Counted from the first letter of the stretch, positions 50,931 through 59,859 are shown. The stretch: DNA of 64,000 nt from Vreelandella sedimenti (GCF_013416325.1 NZ_JACCGK010000019.1:16574-80573), one strand, 5' to 3'. Program-made: numbers and translations. Notes: generated from the letters alone by a model not told the origin.

Positions 50931-51140
50931 ATGACCCACAGCCACCGTAATCGCATTGTCCTGCGCATGAAGCAAATGACCCAAAAGCTCAGTATCAGCC
51001 GCTCATCAATCTATGAAAAAATGAACCCCAAGTCGCCTCGATTCGATGCAACTTTTCCCAAGCCCATCAGGTTAGGCGCAGCCTCTGTCGGGTGGCTTGA
51101 AAATCAAGTGGATGAGTGGCTGATGAGCCGTCAAGCGTAA
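50931..51140 (+). CDS. alpA: AlpA-family transcriptional regulator
   Basis: A 69-residue MerR-like winged helix of the AlpA family, with TQKLSISRSSIYEKM as the recognition helix region and the FPKPIRLGAASVGWLENQVDEWL tail that is nearly invariant in the family. On cryptic prophages AlpA activates excision or integrase genes. Here no integrase is found nearby. AAAGGAG provides a strong ribosome site. Confidence 0.9.
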   Translation: MTHSHRNRIVLRMKQMTQKLSISRSSIYEKMNPKSPRFDATFPKPIRLGAASVGWLENQVDEWLMSRQA

Positions 51141-51146
51141 TGAGTT

Positions 51147-51938
51147 TCAGCGATGTTTAGCGGCATTTTCGTCATATGCTGCTCTACACTCACCATTAAC
51201 ATCTCTTAACCAAGTGTTGAGCTTCGTCTCTACTCTTTCCTTTTTAATTGAATATCTTGCTCGATGTTCGCTGTTCTCATGCTCTGCTAGTACCTTTTCA
51301 GCTAGTTCGTGAGCAGCGGACTCGAGTGTTTTCCAACCCCCTATAGGAGGAGAGTTTCTAAGCAAATCAATAAAGCTGTATTTCAGGTTCGAGTAATCTT
51401 TATAGGCTTGTCCACCTGCTTTTTGAGAATAAGCTTTTTTCTGCAGCTTCTCTTCTGTGGCCAGTGCTTGTCCAAGTTGATGCTCGATATTCTTAAACTC
51501 GATTAACGATGACCAAGCATTTTCATGAAAGCCATGTTGCTCAAGGAGATCTGCACACACGATCCACATGAATGCTACGGGAAAGAGGTTGCTAACCTCA
51601 GTGCTATGGGTAGTAGGCAGTGAGTGGCAAATGATGTTTTTGCATTTGGTAGCGCTAATATTATCTTTTAAACGATCTAGGGAAATTTGGTACTCATCCA
51701 AAAAGCGCTCCTGGCATGCTTCATCCGAGAGCTCTTTTGTCTCAGGGGCACCATTCAACAAGAATAGGTAAGTTTCACTCAGTTGTTGCTTGAATTGCTC
51801 TATGCGCTCTCTCAACGGCAACTTGGAAAAAGCGGAAAAGATGTCAGGCACTGCCATCATGCTCCCAGCTAAATGTGAGGCTTTGTTATCCTCTTTAATA
51901 TAATGCTTATCAGGGAGCGGGTTTTTTGTTTGTGACAT
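51147..51938 (-). CDS. Hypothetical helical island protein (263 residues)
   Basis: A 263-residue, mostly helical, charged protein that converges on alpA. No motif is recognised; it has SYSQKAGGQAYKDYSNLKYSFIDLL-type helices and a KKERVETKLNTWLRDVNGECR end. No membrane helix or signal peptide. Genes of similar size and character are often found beside AlpA on integrative elements, which is the only clue to a role. An excess of Glu and Lys argues for a coiled, soluble protein. Confidence 0.6.
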   Translation of the reverse strand: MSQTKNPLPDKHYIKEDNKASHLAGSMMAVPDIFSAFSKLPLRERIEQFKQQLSETYLFLLNGAPETKELSDEACQERFLDEYQISLDRLKDNISATKCKNIICHSLPTTHSTEVSNLFPVAFMWIVCADLLEQHGFHENAWSSLIEFKNIEHQLGQALATEEKLQKKAYSQKAGGQAYKDYSNLKYSFIDLLRNSPPIGGWKTLESAAHELAEKVLAEHENSEHRARYSIKKERVETKLNTWLRDVNGECRAAYDENAAKHR

Positions 51939-52068
51939 GCGGTTATTTTCTCTTCTGTATGAACGGAGAAGGTAATGGATTGTGTTAGCGATTGATGGCT
52001 GTGCAATATCAATGAGGCTGTTTGACTCATCACGCTTAAATAACTAATTTAGAACGGCTAGTCGATAC

Positions 52069-52103
52069 TGAATCGCCCCAGGTTTCGTAGACACCTCCAG
52101 GCC
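52069..52103. mobile_element. Likely solo end of an IS3-type insertion sequence
   Basis: TGAATCGCCCCAGGTTTCGTAGACACCTCCAGG resembles by memory the terminal repeats of some IS3-family elements (TGAATCGCC...TAGACAC, stated here in part). No transposase frame is found next to it, so it would be a relic marking an old insertion near the right island edge. Confidence 0.35.
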
Positions 52104-52167
52104 TTATACTGGACTACCAAGGATGATTATTTTATGGAGTTGGCGTTGAGGGTACTTATTAGGTGCG

Positions 52168-52542
52168 CTACCCTAATAAATATAAAATTATTAAGGTTCC
52201 AACTCCTGCAATTCCCAATGCGTCTAGCGTATCTGTCAAATCATTTTCAACCATTTTCAATACACTGACAGAAAAATAGCGTTCAAATAACTGTGATATT
52301 CCATTTGACGTTACACTTAATACGCCGATGATGATCTCGATGTTTTCAATACCGGTTAGCCACAGCAGAGTCGCTAGTAAAGTAATTAAAACAACGCTGG
52401 CTCTAAAGGAAAGCCATTTAGCAAAAAGAATAGAGGTATCGACACCGCCTACCAAGCTTCCTGCTGTTGCCTTTTTTTTGGGTAGCAGCCGTCTCCAAAA
52501 ACCTTGGTTGGAGTCCAATAGTAGCGATAAAACCATGTGCAT
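52168..52542 (-). CDS. Small membrane protein of unknown function
   Basis: A 124-residue protein with a basic N-terminal stretch (RLLPKKKAT), two strongly hydrophobic helices (about residues 45-70 and 105-124) and a polar middle. No family recognised. It lies 69 bases downstream of eptA on the same strand and could be read with it, but the ribosome site is weak. Confidence 0.45.
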   Translation of the reverse strand: MHMVLSLLLDSNQGFWRRLLPKKKATAGSLVGGVDTSILFAKWLSFRASVVLITLLATLLWLTGIENIEIIIGVLSVTSNGISQLFERYFSVSVLKMVENDLTDTLDALGIAGVGTLIILYLLG

Positions 52543-52611
52543 ACACCAGAATAATTGAGCAGAATGGAGAACAGCTTGACATGCAATACTTAACGATCAC
52601 TTAAGCATTCA

Positions 52612-54279
52612 TTAATTGGCGAGGCTCCGGCACGTTTGGCTAATATCTTCTGCCTGCTGATATACGTCCGTTGCTACGCCAAGCAATCCCAGCACGCTGT
52701 GAAATAAGTTATCGTGGGAAGCGGCTTGATCAGAGACTAGGCGTAAGCACTCCGTATCGAGTCTTCGCTGCTTTGAAAATGAGTTGGAAAGCCACCAAAC
52801 CATAGGCACATGCGTCTGTTCGTCGGGGGCAATGGCGTAGGGAATGCCGTGCAAATAAAGCCCCTTTTCGCCCAGTGATTCACCATGATCAGAGAGATAG
52901 ATCATCGCAGTTGCGTAGTCTTCCTGACGCTTTAACATCTCAATCACCTGATCCAACACAGTGTCGGTATACAGAATGGCATTGTCGTAGCTGTTGGTAA
53001 TGTCGTCTCTTGAGCACTTGGCTAAATCAGCGGTGGTGCAAGCGGGAACAAAACGTTCGTAGTCATCAGGGTAGCGTTGGTAATAGCTGGGGCCGTGGTT
53101 GCCTAGCTGATGCAGCACAACAACCTGATCAACTGAGGTACCGCTAATTTGCGTGGTCAAGGCTTGAACCAGTGCTTCATCCAAGCATCGCCCATCTTGA
53201 CACAAAGAAGCATACTTCTCTGGCGAGAGCGCTTCTGTCGTCACTCCGTCGCAGACACCTTTACAGCCTGACTGGTTATCAAGCCAGGTGACCTCTAACC
53301 CGGCGTGGGCTAATACGTCCAGCAAGGATTCATATTGCTGAGCATACGATTTAGCGTAATCGGCACGCCCTGGTAATGAAAACATGCAGGGTAATGAGAC
53401 CGCTGTGCTTGTACCGCATGAGGAAACATCAGAAAAATTGATAACGTCAGGCTGCTGGGCAAGTTTGGGTGTGGTTTGGCGTTCATAACCATTTAACCCC
53501 CAATTCGCCGCCCGTACCGTTTCGCCCACCACGATGACGAGCAGTTTGGGTTTGTCACCCGCTTGTGAACTGATACTGGCGTCCTCACCCACCGGGGAAC
53601 GCACCGTATTCGCGGAAGCGTGTTGGCTCGAAAGGGCCTGCGCCATCGAAACAATATAATTACCTGGGGTCACCAAGTAGCGTAGCTCTTTATTGTTGCG
53701 CATGAGTGACGACACTTCTTGGTAAGATAAGAAAATTGCTAACAGCAATATAGCAGTGCTGGCAAGGCAATAAGCTAAGCGACGCAACACTGCCTTCTTC
53801 CAGGTTGACGGTGTGATTTTAACGCGCCAAATCATGACGGTAGGCAAGCCAAAAAAGATTGCCAAATGAATCAGTAAACCAGCGGTGAGAAGTTCCTGTG
53901 CTTCGTTAGTGTCCGTTTGAAGCACATTGTCTAGCATGGAGGTGTCAAAATAGGTGCCGTAGTAACTGGTAAAGTAACTGACAAAGGCGGCAATCAGAAA
54001 CAGCAAGGTTAATAAAGGTTTTACCAGCGTTCGAAAAGCAAGGCTCACGAAGATCAAATAGTTAAGGCAGGTCATCACCAAAAACATATTGGCAAAGGTT
54101 AGCCACGTCTGGACGGCAAGAGGGTCATAGCCAGCAAAGGCTTGTTGCCAAAAAGGGACATTGTAAAAAACACTGAATATGACAACACCCCATAAGACAA
54201 GCTGCTCCGTACTTAATGTGGGGCGATAATGCCAAGCGGTGCCTACAATTTTTGAAGGCAATGACAGCAAAGGGGGCAT
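52612..54279 (-). CDS. eptA: Lipid A phosphoethanolamine transferase EptA-type
   Basis: A 555-residue inner-membrane enzyme that moves phosphoethanolamine from phosphatidylethanolamine to lipid A, lowering surface charge and polymyxin binding. Five hydrophobic helices fill about residues 25-190, then the periplasmic sulfatase-like domain: VVVGETVRAANWGLNGY with the metal-binding Glu, the catalytic Thr in SCGTSTAVSLPCMFS and metal ligands in YLSDHGESLGEKG. Several cysteine pairs (SGCKGVCDG, CTTADLAKC) match the disulfides of the EptA/MCR family. It is read with pap2 and dgkA. Diacylglycerol released by it is the DgkA substrate. Confidence 0.93.
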   Translation of the reverse strand: MPPLLSLPSKIVGTAWHYRPTLSTEQLVLWGVVIFSVFYNVPFWQQAFAGYDPLAVQTWLTFANMFLVMTCLNYLIFVSLAFRTLVKPLLTLLFLIAAFVSYFTSYYGTYFDTSMLDNVLQTDTNEAQELLTAGLLIHLAIFFGLPTVMIWRVKITPSTWKKAVLRRLAYCLASTAILLLAIFLSYQEVSSLMRNNKELRYLVTPGNYIVSMAQALSSQHASANTVRSPVGEDASISSQAGDKPKLLVIVVGETVRAANWGLNGYERQTTPKLAQQPDVINFSDVSSCGTSTAVSLPCMFSLPGRADYAKSYAQQYESLLDVLAHAGLEVTWLDNQSGCKGVCDGVTTEALSPEKYASLCQDGRCLDEALVQALTTQISGTSVDQVVVLHQLGNHGPSYYQRYPDDYERFVPACTTADLAKCSRDDITNSYDNAILYTDTVLDQVIEMLKRQEDYATAMIYLSDHGESLGEKGLYLHGIPYAIAPDEQTHVPMVWWLSNSFSKQRRLDTECLRLVSDQAASHDNLFHSVLGLLGVATDVYQQAEDISQTCRSLAN

Positions 54280-54303
54280 TGAAAGGCTCTCTATATGAAA
54301 AGA

Positions 54304-54996
54304 TTAATGAACGCTGGGGGGTAATAAGAATCTTGAAAGGACAAAGCTTACGGTCCAACAAATCATGACGGTCCAGAGGTCATGGGAGAGAAAGTGCGCC
54401 CCGCGGAACTGTTGAGTGATCCCAAACGTAAGGCCAAGCCCTAAGCCCAGTGCAAGCCCTGCCCATCGCCAGTGGGGCCGTATGGCGGCAAAAAAGAAGT
54501 AGAGGGCTATCCAGGTATACCCTGCGCTGGCATGCCCGGCGGGAAAGCAGGCGGACGCTGGCATTGAGGAAGGCCGTATGCTGAGCAAGCCAATAAAGTC
54601 GCGTGCCCCACCATAGCGAACTAAATCCCAAGGGCATTCCATGCTCACTAGGTGTTTAATCGTTGCTACAAGTAGCGCTGAAAGAAGCGTTGCGGAAAAA
54701 AGATATAAAAGCGGCGTGCGATACGCTTTAAGACGAGTAACCACGGTGCTTAGTATTAATAGGAGGAGTGTGGCTAAACCCATCGCCAAGCTTAGCCATT
54801 TACCGCCTTTGTGAAGAATATCTTGGGTAATTAAGGTATCTTTCCACGCCCAGGCATTACCTTGAAAGCGATATATAACGTCAGTTATCGTAAAATCTAT
54901 GTTTAAAATACTGAAGACCGACATGGCGATTAGAAATAAAAGCCATGCGGATGCTACGGATTTGAGAACATTTAGTAGAGCAGCACGCATAGCCAC
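54304..54996 (-). CDS. PAP2-family membrane phosphatase
   Basis: A 230-residue membrane phosphatase with the three PAP2 motifs: a KHLVSMECPW segment (motif 1 region), PAGHASAGY (motif 2) and RGAHFLSHD (motif 3). About six membrane helices. Such enzymes remove phosphates from lipid A, undecaprenyl pyrophosphate or phosphatidic acid; the substrate here is not set by the sequence. Its start overlaps dgkA by 25 bases and eptA follows 24 bases later, so it is an envelope-modification gene. Confidence 0.85.
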   Translation of the reverse strand: MAMRAALLNVLKSVASAWLLFLIAMSVFSILNIDFTITDVIYRFQGNAWAWKDTLITQDILHKGGKWLSLAMGLATLLLLILSTVVTRLKAYRTPLLYLFSATLLSALLVATIKHLVSMECPWDLVRYGGARDFIGLLSIRPSSMPASACFPAGHASAGYTWIALYFFFAAIRPHWRWAGLALGLGLGLTFGITQQFRGAHFLSHDLWTVMICWTVSFVLSRFLLPPSVH

Positions 54997-55349
54997 ACAC
55001 CCATCATCATAAAAAGGGTCATCATGACGGCGGCAGCCCCCATGTCTTTAGCACGCCCGCTAAGTTCGTTATGTTCTAGTCCAATACGGTCAATGGTGCA
55101 TTCGATGGCGGAGTTAATGAGTTCCACTATCACTACAAGGGTGAGTGAAGAAAACAGCAATGCTTTTTCTACGGAAGTGGCATTAACAAAAAATATAAAA
55201 GGGTAGAGGACGAGGCATAGCATCACCTCTTGTCTAAAGGCAGACTCATTTATCCAGCAAGCTTTTAAACCCGATACTGCATTCATAGAAGCGCGGAAGA
55301 TGCGTTTGAAACCCGTGCCATTGGGTTTTGACGTCGTTGAAATAGGCAA
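54972..55349 (-). CDS. dgkA: Diacylglycerol kinase DgkA
   Basis: A 125-residue integral-membrane kinase with three helices, making phosphatidic acid from diacylglycerol. FRQEVMLCLVLYPF and the catalytic ELINSAIECTIDRIGLEHNELSGRAKDMGAAAVM stretch (about residues 76-109, quoted in parts) are characteristic. It is first in the dgkA-pap2-eptA operon; it recycles the diacylglycerol that EptA leaves behind. Confidence 0.93.
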   Translation of the reverse strand: MPISTTSKPNGTGFKRIFRASMNAVSGLKACWINESAFRQEVMLCLVLYPFIFFVNATSVEKALLFSSLTLVVIVELINSAIECTIDRIGLEHNELSGRAKDMGAAAVMMTLFMMMGVWLCVLLY

Positions 55350-55423
55350 GACAGTACTCTCGATAACGTAACAGTAGGGTCACTATAAAGTGCAAAACTT
55401 AACGAACAGTTATGCGCTTTAAT

Positions 55424-56617
55424 TCAGTGGCTAGAATGCAAAGGGGCAGCGCTGGGTGGTGGTGTTACCCACTGTGTTGGTTGATTTGTTGCCGAGGCCG
55501 ATTGAACGGGATCCGTTGCGTTTTGTCCGTTAAGATTAGTGCGTATGGCTTCTATTACCGTGCTGATTTCTGGGTGCCACAGAATAGTGTCATAGGCTTC
55601 TCGTGGTACGAAAGCGAGTGATTTTTTTTGGCGTACCAGGGAAATGGTGGCGACATCGAGTGCTGCCGCTAAGTGCATAGGCCCAGAGTCTGGCGTCACG
55701 AGTAACCGCGCACGTTCCAAAACCGCGGCAAAGTGGCGGATAGGAAGCGGTGAGCATAAGCTGCCATAAAGTGATGACTTCAAACGCTTCTCAATAGGTG
55801 CTAGAAGCCTAAACTCCTCCGGTCCAAGAAATACAATATAGCGTATTTTACGGGCTTCCATGGCATCGATAAGCATTAACCAAAATTCCAACGGCCAACG
55901 CTTGTTTTGATGCCCGCCTACGAAGATCGCAATAAAATTTGTATCTGGTGGTTGTTCGCTATGAAGGCTGGCTAGCTGTTGTATTTTCGTTATTGCCTGA
56001 TAGCGTTCCTGCTCTGTTATCTGGAGCAATGGCCGGTTACGGCAAGCAACACCGAGCGGACGTGTTAAGTTAACGATGGCATCGTAGGCATGTGATGACG
56101 TACCTTCCGCCTCAATGCTGTACCAGCGCTGGTGACCTTTACCTGAACCCATGGTGTACCGTGCCCCTATTAACCGGGTCACTATAAAACCGCTCGTTGA
56201 TCCTCCACTCACTTGTACCGCCAGGTCATAGCGTTGTGCTCGTAGACGTCGTAATAATGTCACACACTGCCAAGGTCGAAGAATGGCGCTTCTCGACAGT
56301 AAAAAGAAATAATCAACAGGTCGTTGTTGCAACAGTGGCCATGTTTTATCAGTCGCTAAATAGTCTATGCGCGCGGAAGGAAAACGTTCACGAAAAGCAT
56401 CGATGACAGGGGTACTAATTAGCGCGTTGCCTAGACGAAAATTGGGGCGAATAATGAGAATTTTTTCTACGCCCACAAGGCTGTCAATGGTTTCTGGTGT
56501 AGGTGCTTTGAGGATATACCGTATGCCTCCCAGTAAATATTGCTTCATTCTTTTTTCTAAAAAACGGGCCATTATTTTTAAATAATAGTTTGTTCTAATA
56601 AGTGTTAGTAATTGCAT
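55424..56617 (-). CDS. Family-9 glycosyltransferase (heptosyltransferase-like)
   Basis: A GT9 enzyme of about 397 residues. The N-terminal half opens with VEKILIIRPNFRLGNALISTPVIDAFRERFP (given by parts), the GT9 pattern for binding the acceptor, and the donor-site half has IAIFVGGHQNKRWPLEFW and LLVTPDSGPMHLAAAL (about residues 300-315), the ADP-heptose-binding motif. Relatives add heptose to the LPS core. The C-terminal 40 residues are Gln/Pro-rich and not conserved. It lies upstream of dgkA in the same direction, 75 bases away, and diverges from the two-component genes. ATG 56617 was preferred to the upstream TTG. Confidence 0.85.
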   Translation of the reverse strand: MQLLTLIRTNYYLKIMARFLEKRMKQYLLGGIRYILKAPTPETIDSLVGVEKILIIRPNFRLGNALISTPVIDAFRERFPSARIDYLATDKTWPLLQQRPVDYFFLLSRSAILRPWQCVTLLRRLRAQRYDLAVQVSGGSTSGFIVTRLIGARYTMGSGKGHQRWYSIEAEGTSSHAYDAIVNLTRPLGVACRNRPLLQITEQERYQAITKIQQLASLHSEQPPDTNFIAIFVGGHQNKRWPLEFWLMLIDAMEARKIRYIVFLGPEEFRLLAPIEKRLKSSLYGSLCSPLPIRHFAAVLERARLLVTPDSGPMHLAAALDVATISLVRQKKSLAFVPREAYDTILWHPEISTVIEAIRTNLNGQNATDPVQSASATNQPTQWVTPPPSAAPLHSSH

Positions 56618-56850
56618 GTTATGGCGCTCTCTCAATTAATAAAAAATAGCCTGCCCACGGTTGCGACAGGGCATAATCAAAATAACTGTCACTGAAGGCA
56701 CTGCTTGGGCTTTGCCCATGGCGAAAGAGGCAGCATGAGCCTAAATAACTTAAAGAAGAGTTAAACTGCGTAAGAAGTTCGAAAAGATAGGGTGGTTGGC
56801 TTACTGGTTGCATTCAGATGAGGTTGCTTTTTGAGAAGTAAGTTACCCTA

Positions 56851-56867
56851 TTTAAGAAAAGCTTAAG
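56851..56867 (+). promoter_or_regulatory. PmrA box upstream of the two-component genes
   Basis: TTTAAG-AAAAG-CTTAAG is an exact match to the PmrA box YTTAAK-N5-YTTAAK, 43 bases before the regulator ATG. It suggests autoregulation. I see no second copy at the eptA or dgkA start. Confidence 0.7.
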
Positions 56868-56910
56868 TTTTGGTAGCCAAGATAGCGGCTTGTCGATTGA
56901 GGGAATCAGC

Positions 56911-57573
56911 ATGCGTGCACTACTAATAGAAGATGATCCCTTGCTTGGGGATGGCATCAAGACGGCGCTGGAGCGCGAGGGCTACGCGGTTGATTGGTTT
57001 ATGCTTGGCCGCGAGGCAATCAGCGCTATCGGCAGCGAGACCTTTAGTGTGATTATTTTGGATCTTGGGCTGCCCGATATGGACGGTATGCAAGTACTGC
57101 ATTTACTCCGACAGCAATCTACTCTGCCTATTCTTATTTTGACGGCCCGTGATGCGATGGAAGACCGTATTGGGGGTTTAGATGCGGGGGCGGATGATTA
57201 TGTGCTCAAGCCTTTCAATTTGCAGGAGCTCCTCGCCCGTTTGCGTGTCGTAATGCGGCGCGCTGAGGGGCGGGCCTCGCAAATATTGACGCTGGGTGCA
57301 CTGAGTATTGATGAGGCTCTCCATGCGGTGAGTTGGCGGGGCAAAGACGTAAAGTTGGGCCGACGCGAGTATGCCTTATTGCTAGAGCTAGCTAGGCACC
57401 CTGACAGGGTGCTATCTCGCCCTCGTTTAGAAAATTTGCTTTACGGCTGGGGCGAAGAGGTAGAGTCCAACACGGTGGAAGTTCACATTCATCATCTGCG
57501 AAAAAAGCTTGAAAAACATCTAATTATTAACGTGCGGGGGATTGGCTACCGACTGGATAGCCAGGCGCAATGA
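56911..57573 (+). CDS. pmrA: OmpR-family response regulator, PmrA-like
   Basis: A 220-residue regulator. The receiver domain (about residues 1-115) has acidic residues EDDP, the phospho-acceptor Asp in IILDLGLPDMDG and the Lys in VLKPF; the winged helix (about 125-220) ends VEVHIHHLRKKLEKHLI and VRGIGYRLDS. ATG 56911 follows GAGGGA. It is coupled to the sensor kinase by a four-base overlap. The neighbours eptA, pap2 and dgkA and the PmrA box upstream support PmrA, though QseB-type regulators are similar. Confidence 0.85.
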   Translation: MRALLIEDDPLLGDGIKTALEREGYAVDWFMLGREAISAIGSETFSVIILDLGLPDMDGMQVLHLLRQQSTLPILILTARDAMEDRIGGLDAGADDYVLKPFNLQELLARLRVVMRRAEGRASQILTLGALSIDEALHAVSWRGKDVKLGRREYALLLELARHPDRVLSRPRLENLLYGWGEEVESNTVEVHIHHLRKKLEKHLIINVRGIGYRLDSQAQ

Positions 57574-58982
57574 GATCGATACGGCGTTATCTGCTTCGCA
57601 CGCTAGCCATTACCATGGTGGTCGCTGGGGGCGTTGCGGTTACCGCGGCTTACTTAATTACGGATCACGAGCTAGAAGAAATTCTCGATACACAACTCAG
57701 TCTGCATAGCCGGATTGTGGCTGGCCAACTCGATCCAAACGCTACCATCGACGACTATGCTCGCCTTGCTGCGCGCATGGGCCTTCCCGCGCATCCAACC
57801 CAGCTATATCGTGACGGTATCGCCGTGCCCGTGAGCAGCTCTGAATCAGGTCCCAAGCTTTACCACGAGGAAGAGCTTAAATTAGTACTGGGTTTTTGGA
57901 ATGCCGATGGCTCACCCAGGCTGTTAGGGGGCAAATGGAATGATGCAGGGCCTTTCCCCGCGCCTTTAGAGGAGGGTTTTCGCTGGGAAAGCTACGATGG
58001 TCACCGCTGGCGGGTTTTCAGCATGTTCGATGTTGCCAGCGATACCTGGATCAGCATGGGACTACGGGGTTCGTTTCATGATGAAGTGGTGGAGCGCATC
58101 ACCTGGAACAATTTATTGCCGATGCTCTTGTTGCTGCCACTCCTTCTTTGGCTGATGAGTAGAGTTATCCGGCGGGGTGTTGCACCCATCCAAGCACTTT
58201 CCAGCCAGGTACAAGGTCGCTCCGCCCACGACCTGCGTCAAATCAATAATCCGGTTCCTCAAGAGCTTAATGGATTACGCCAATCACTAAACGACTTTAT
58301 CGCCCGGTTGAAAGCCACGTTAGAGCGCGAGCGGCGCTTCACTGCAGATGCGGCCCATGAATTACGCACGCCCTTGGCAGCGCTGAGAATCCACTTAGAT
58401 AATGCGCAGGCAGGGGGAGAGCAATCATTACAAAAGGCTTATGTCGGGGTTGAGCGGCTTCAACGGGTGGTAGAACAGCTGCTCATTTTGGCTCGTTTGG
58501 ATCAAGTTGCCACAACCTCACCGGCCACTATTGACCTCTATCCGATTATTGCTGAATTGATAGCCGAGCTGTGGCCACTCGCTGATGAGCGAGATCAGCA
58601 CTTGAGGCTAACAGGCTTAACCCGGTTGGAGGTTCGCGCCGACGAAGTCGAGGTGGGAATGCTCTTTCGTAACCTACTGGATAATGCCTTGCGCTATACG
58701 CCGGAAGGCGGTCAAGTGGAGGTAGAGTTAGCGCTTTGGGAGGGGTTGCCTCAACTCACGGTGAGTGACACTGGCCCCGGCCTCCCCGAGGCACTGTTGG
58801 ATAAAGTCACTGAGCGCTTTCGGCGCGCGTCTGGCCAGGGTACCACCGGCAGCGGGTTGGGTTTATCGATTGTCTCGGAGTTGGCTCAGCGCCAGAACGC
58901 ACGCCTTACGCTTAGTAATCGTACGCCCAATGGCCTGGCGGTCAGTGTGGTGTGGGAGCAAAACCAACATCAGGATCGCTGA
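57570..58982 (+). CDS. pmrB: Sensor histidine kinase, PmrB-like
   Basis: A 470-residue kinase with two membrane helices (about residues 8-28 and 183-203), a periplasmic sensor of about 150 residues, a HAMP linker, the phospho-accepting His in FTADAAHELRTPLAALRI, and N/G boxes FRNLLDNALRYTPEGG and DTGPGL, GSGLGLSIV. The sensor region does not show the ExxE iron-type motif of Salmonella PmrB, so the stimulus is unknown. It is coupled to the regulator. Confidence 0.87.
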   Translation: MRSIRRYLLRTLAITMVVAGGVAVTAAYLITDHELEEILDTQLSLHSRIVAGQLDPNATIDDYARLAARMGLPAHPTQLYRDGIAVPVSSSESGPKLYHEEELKLVLGFWNADGSPRLLGGKWNDAGPFPAPLEEGFRWESYDGHRWRVFSMFDVASDTWISMGLRGSFHDEVVERITWNNLLPMLLLLPLLLWLMSRVIRRGVAPIQALSSQVQGRSAHDLRQINNPVPQELNGLRQSLNDFIARLKATLERERRFTADAAHELRTPLAALRIHLDNAQAGGEQSLQKAYVGVERLQRVVEQLLILARLDQVATTSPATIDLYPIIAELIAELWPLADERDQHLRLTGLTRLEVRADEVEVGMLFRNLLDNALRYTPEGGQVEVELALWEGLPQLTVSDTGPGLPEALLDKVTERFRRASGQGTTGSGLGLSIVSELAQRQNARLTLSNRTPNGLAVSVVWEQNQHQDR

Positions 58983-59169
58983 TTAGCTTACAGTGCTTTT
59001 CTTTGGAACAAGTGATTGAATCTAAATGCATTTCAACCGTTATATGCACCAGAGAATCGCACTGTTGCTACAAGCGCTGGCTAAAAATATGCCCTGAAGG
59101 CTGTTGCCACACAGCTATCTGCCACTCTCCCTCTGAAAAGAAAGGGGAAATCAATCACGAGGTGAGGCC

Positions 59170-59859
59170 ATGCAACATACAGAGCACCATCGATCTAACC
59201 GTTCAGGTTGGCTGCGCGCAGCCGTCATGGGCGCGAATGATGGCCTTGTCTCGACTAGCAGCCTGATACTCGGCGTGGCAGCAGCGAGCACCGCGCATAG
59301 CGACATTATGTTGGCCGGTATTGCGGGGCTAGTGGCCGGGGCTATGTCGATGGCCGCCGGTGAATACGTCTCCGTTAGCTCACAGTCTGACACCGAACAT
59401 GCGGATCTTGCGCTTGAGCGCCAAGCGTTGATAGAACATTTTGATGCTGAACTGGAAGAGCTGGCAGCGATTTATGAAGCGCGTGGGTTAACACCGGCGC
59501 TAGCCACGCAAGTCGCTGAACAGCTGATGGCAAGCGATGCGCTAGGCGCTCACGCCAGAGATGAGATTGGCATCACCGAGACAAGCCAAGCGCGCCCACT
59601 CCAGGCGGCCTTTTCATCGGCTGTGACCTTCACGGCTGGCGCCATGTGGCCGTTGCTAATCGCCTGGTGGGCGCCGCCGCCATTGCTTATTCTTCTGGTG
59701 GCGCTCTTCTCGATACTGTTTTTAGCCTTTCTAGGGGCGGCGGCTGCCCGTGTGGGTGGCGCGCCGATACTCAAAGCCTCGGTGCGCGTAATGTTCTGGG
59801 GCGCATTGGCGATGACCTTGACCTTCGGCATAGGCCGCTTGTTCGGTGTCGTGGCATAA
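59170..59859 (+). CDS. VIT1/CCC1-family iron/manganese transporter
   Basis: A 229-residue membrane protein of the VIT family: the first helix GWLRAAVMGANDGLVSTSSLILGVAAAS, a second one with GLVAGAMSMAAGEYVSVSSQ and a cytoplasmic loop of about 60 residues rich in Glu (EELAAIYEARG), then three C-terminal helices. Family members move Fe2+ or Mn2+. The ATG follows ACGAGGTGAGG. It stands alone between the two-component genes and the cytochrome pair. Confidence 0.87.
   Translation: MQHTEHHRSNRSGWLRAAVMGANDGLVSTSSLILGVAAASTAHSDIMLAGIAGLVAGAMSMAAGEYVSVSSQSDTEHADLALERQALIEHFDAELEELAAIYEARGLTPALATQVAEQLMASDALGAHARDEIGITETSQARPLQAAFSSAVTFTAGAMWPLLIAWWAPPPLLILLVALFSILFLAFLGAAAARVGGAPILKASVRVMFWGALAMTLTFGIGRLFGVVA

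Noticed and set aside
51900..52160. Second copy of the tRNA-Ser 3' end as a right attachment site
   Set aside because: I searched by eye for the GGGTTCGAATCCC and CCCTCCGCCA segments and saw none; no attR can be claimed.
56619..56813. 64-residue minus-strand frame before the GT9 gene
   Set aside because: No ribosome site, composition not protein-like, and it overlaps the glycosyltransferase start in another frame.
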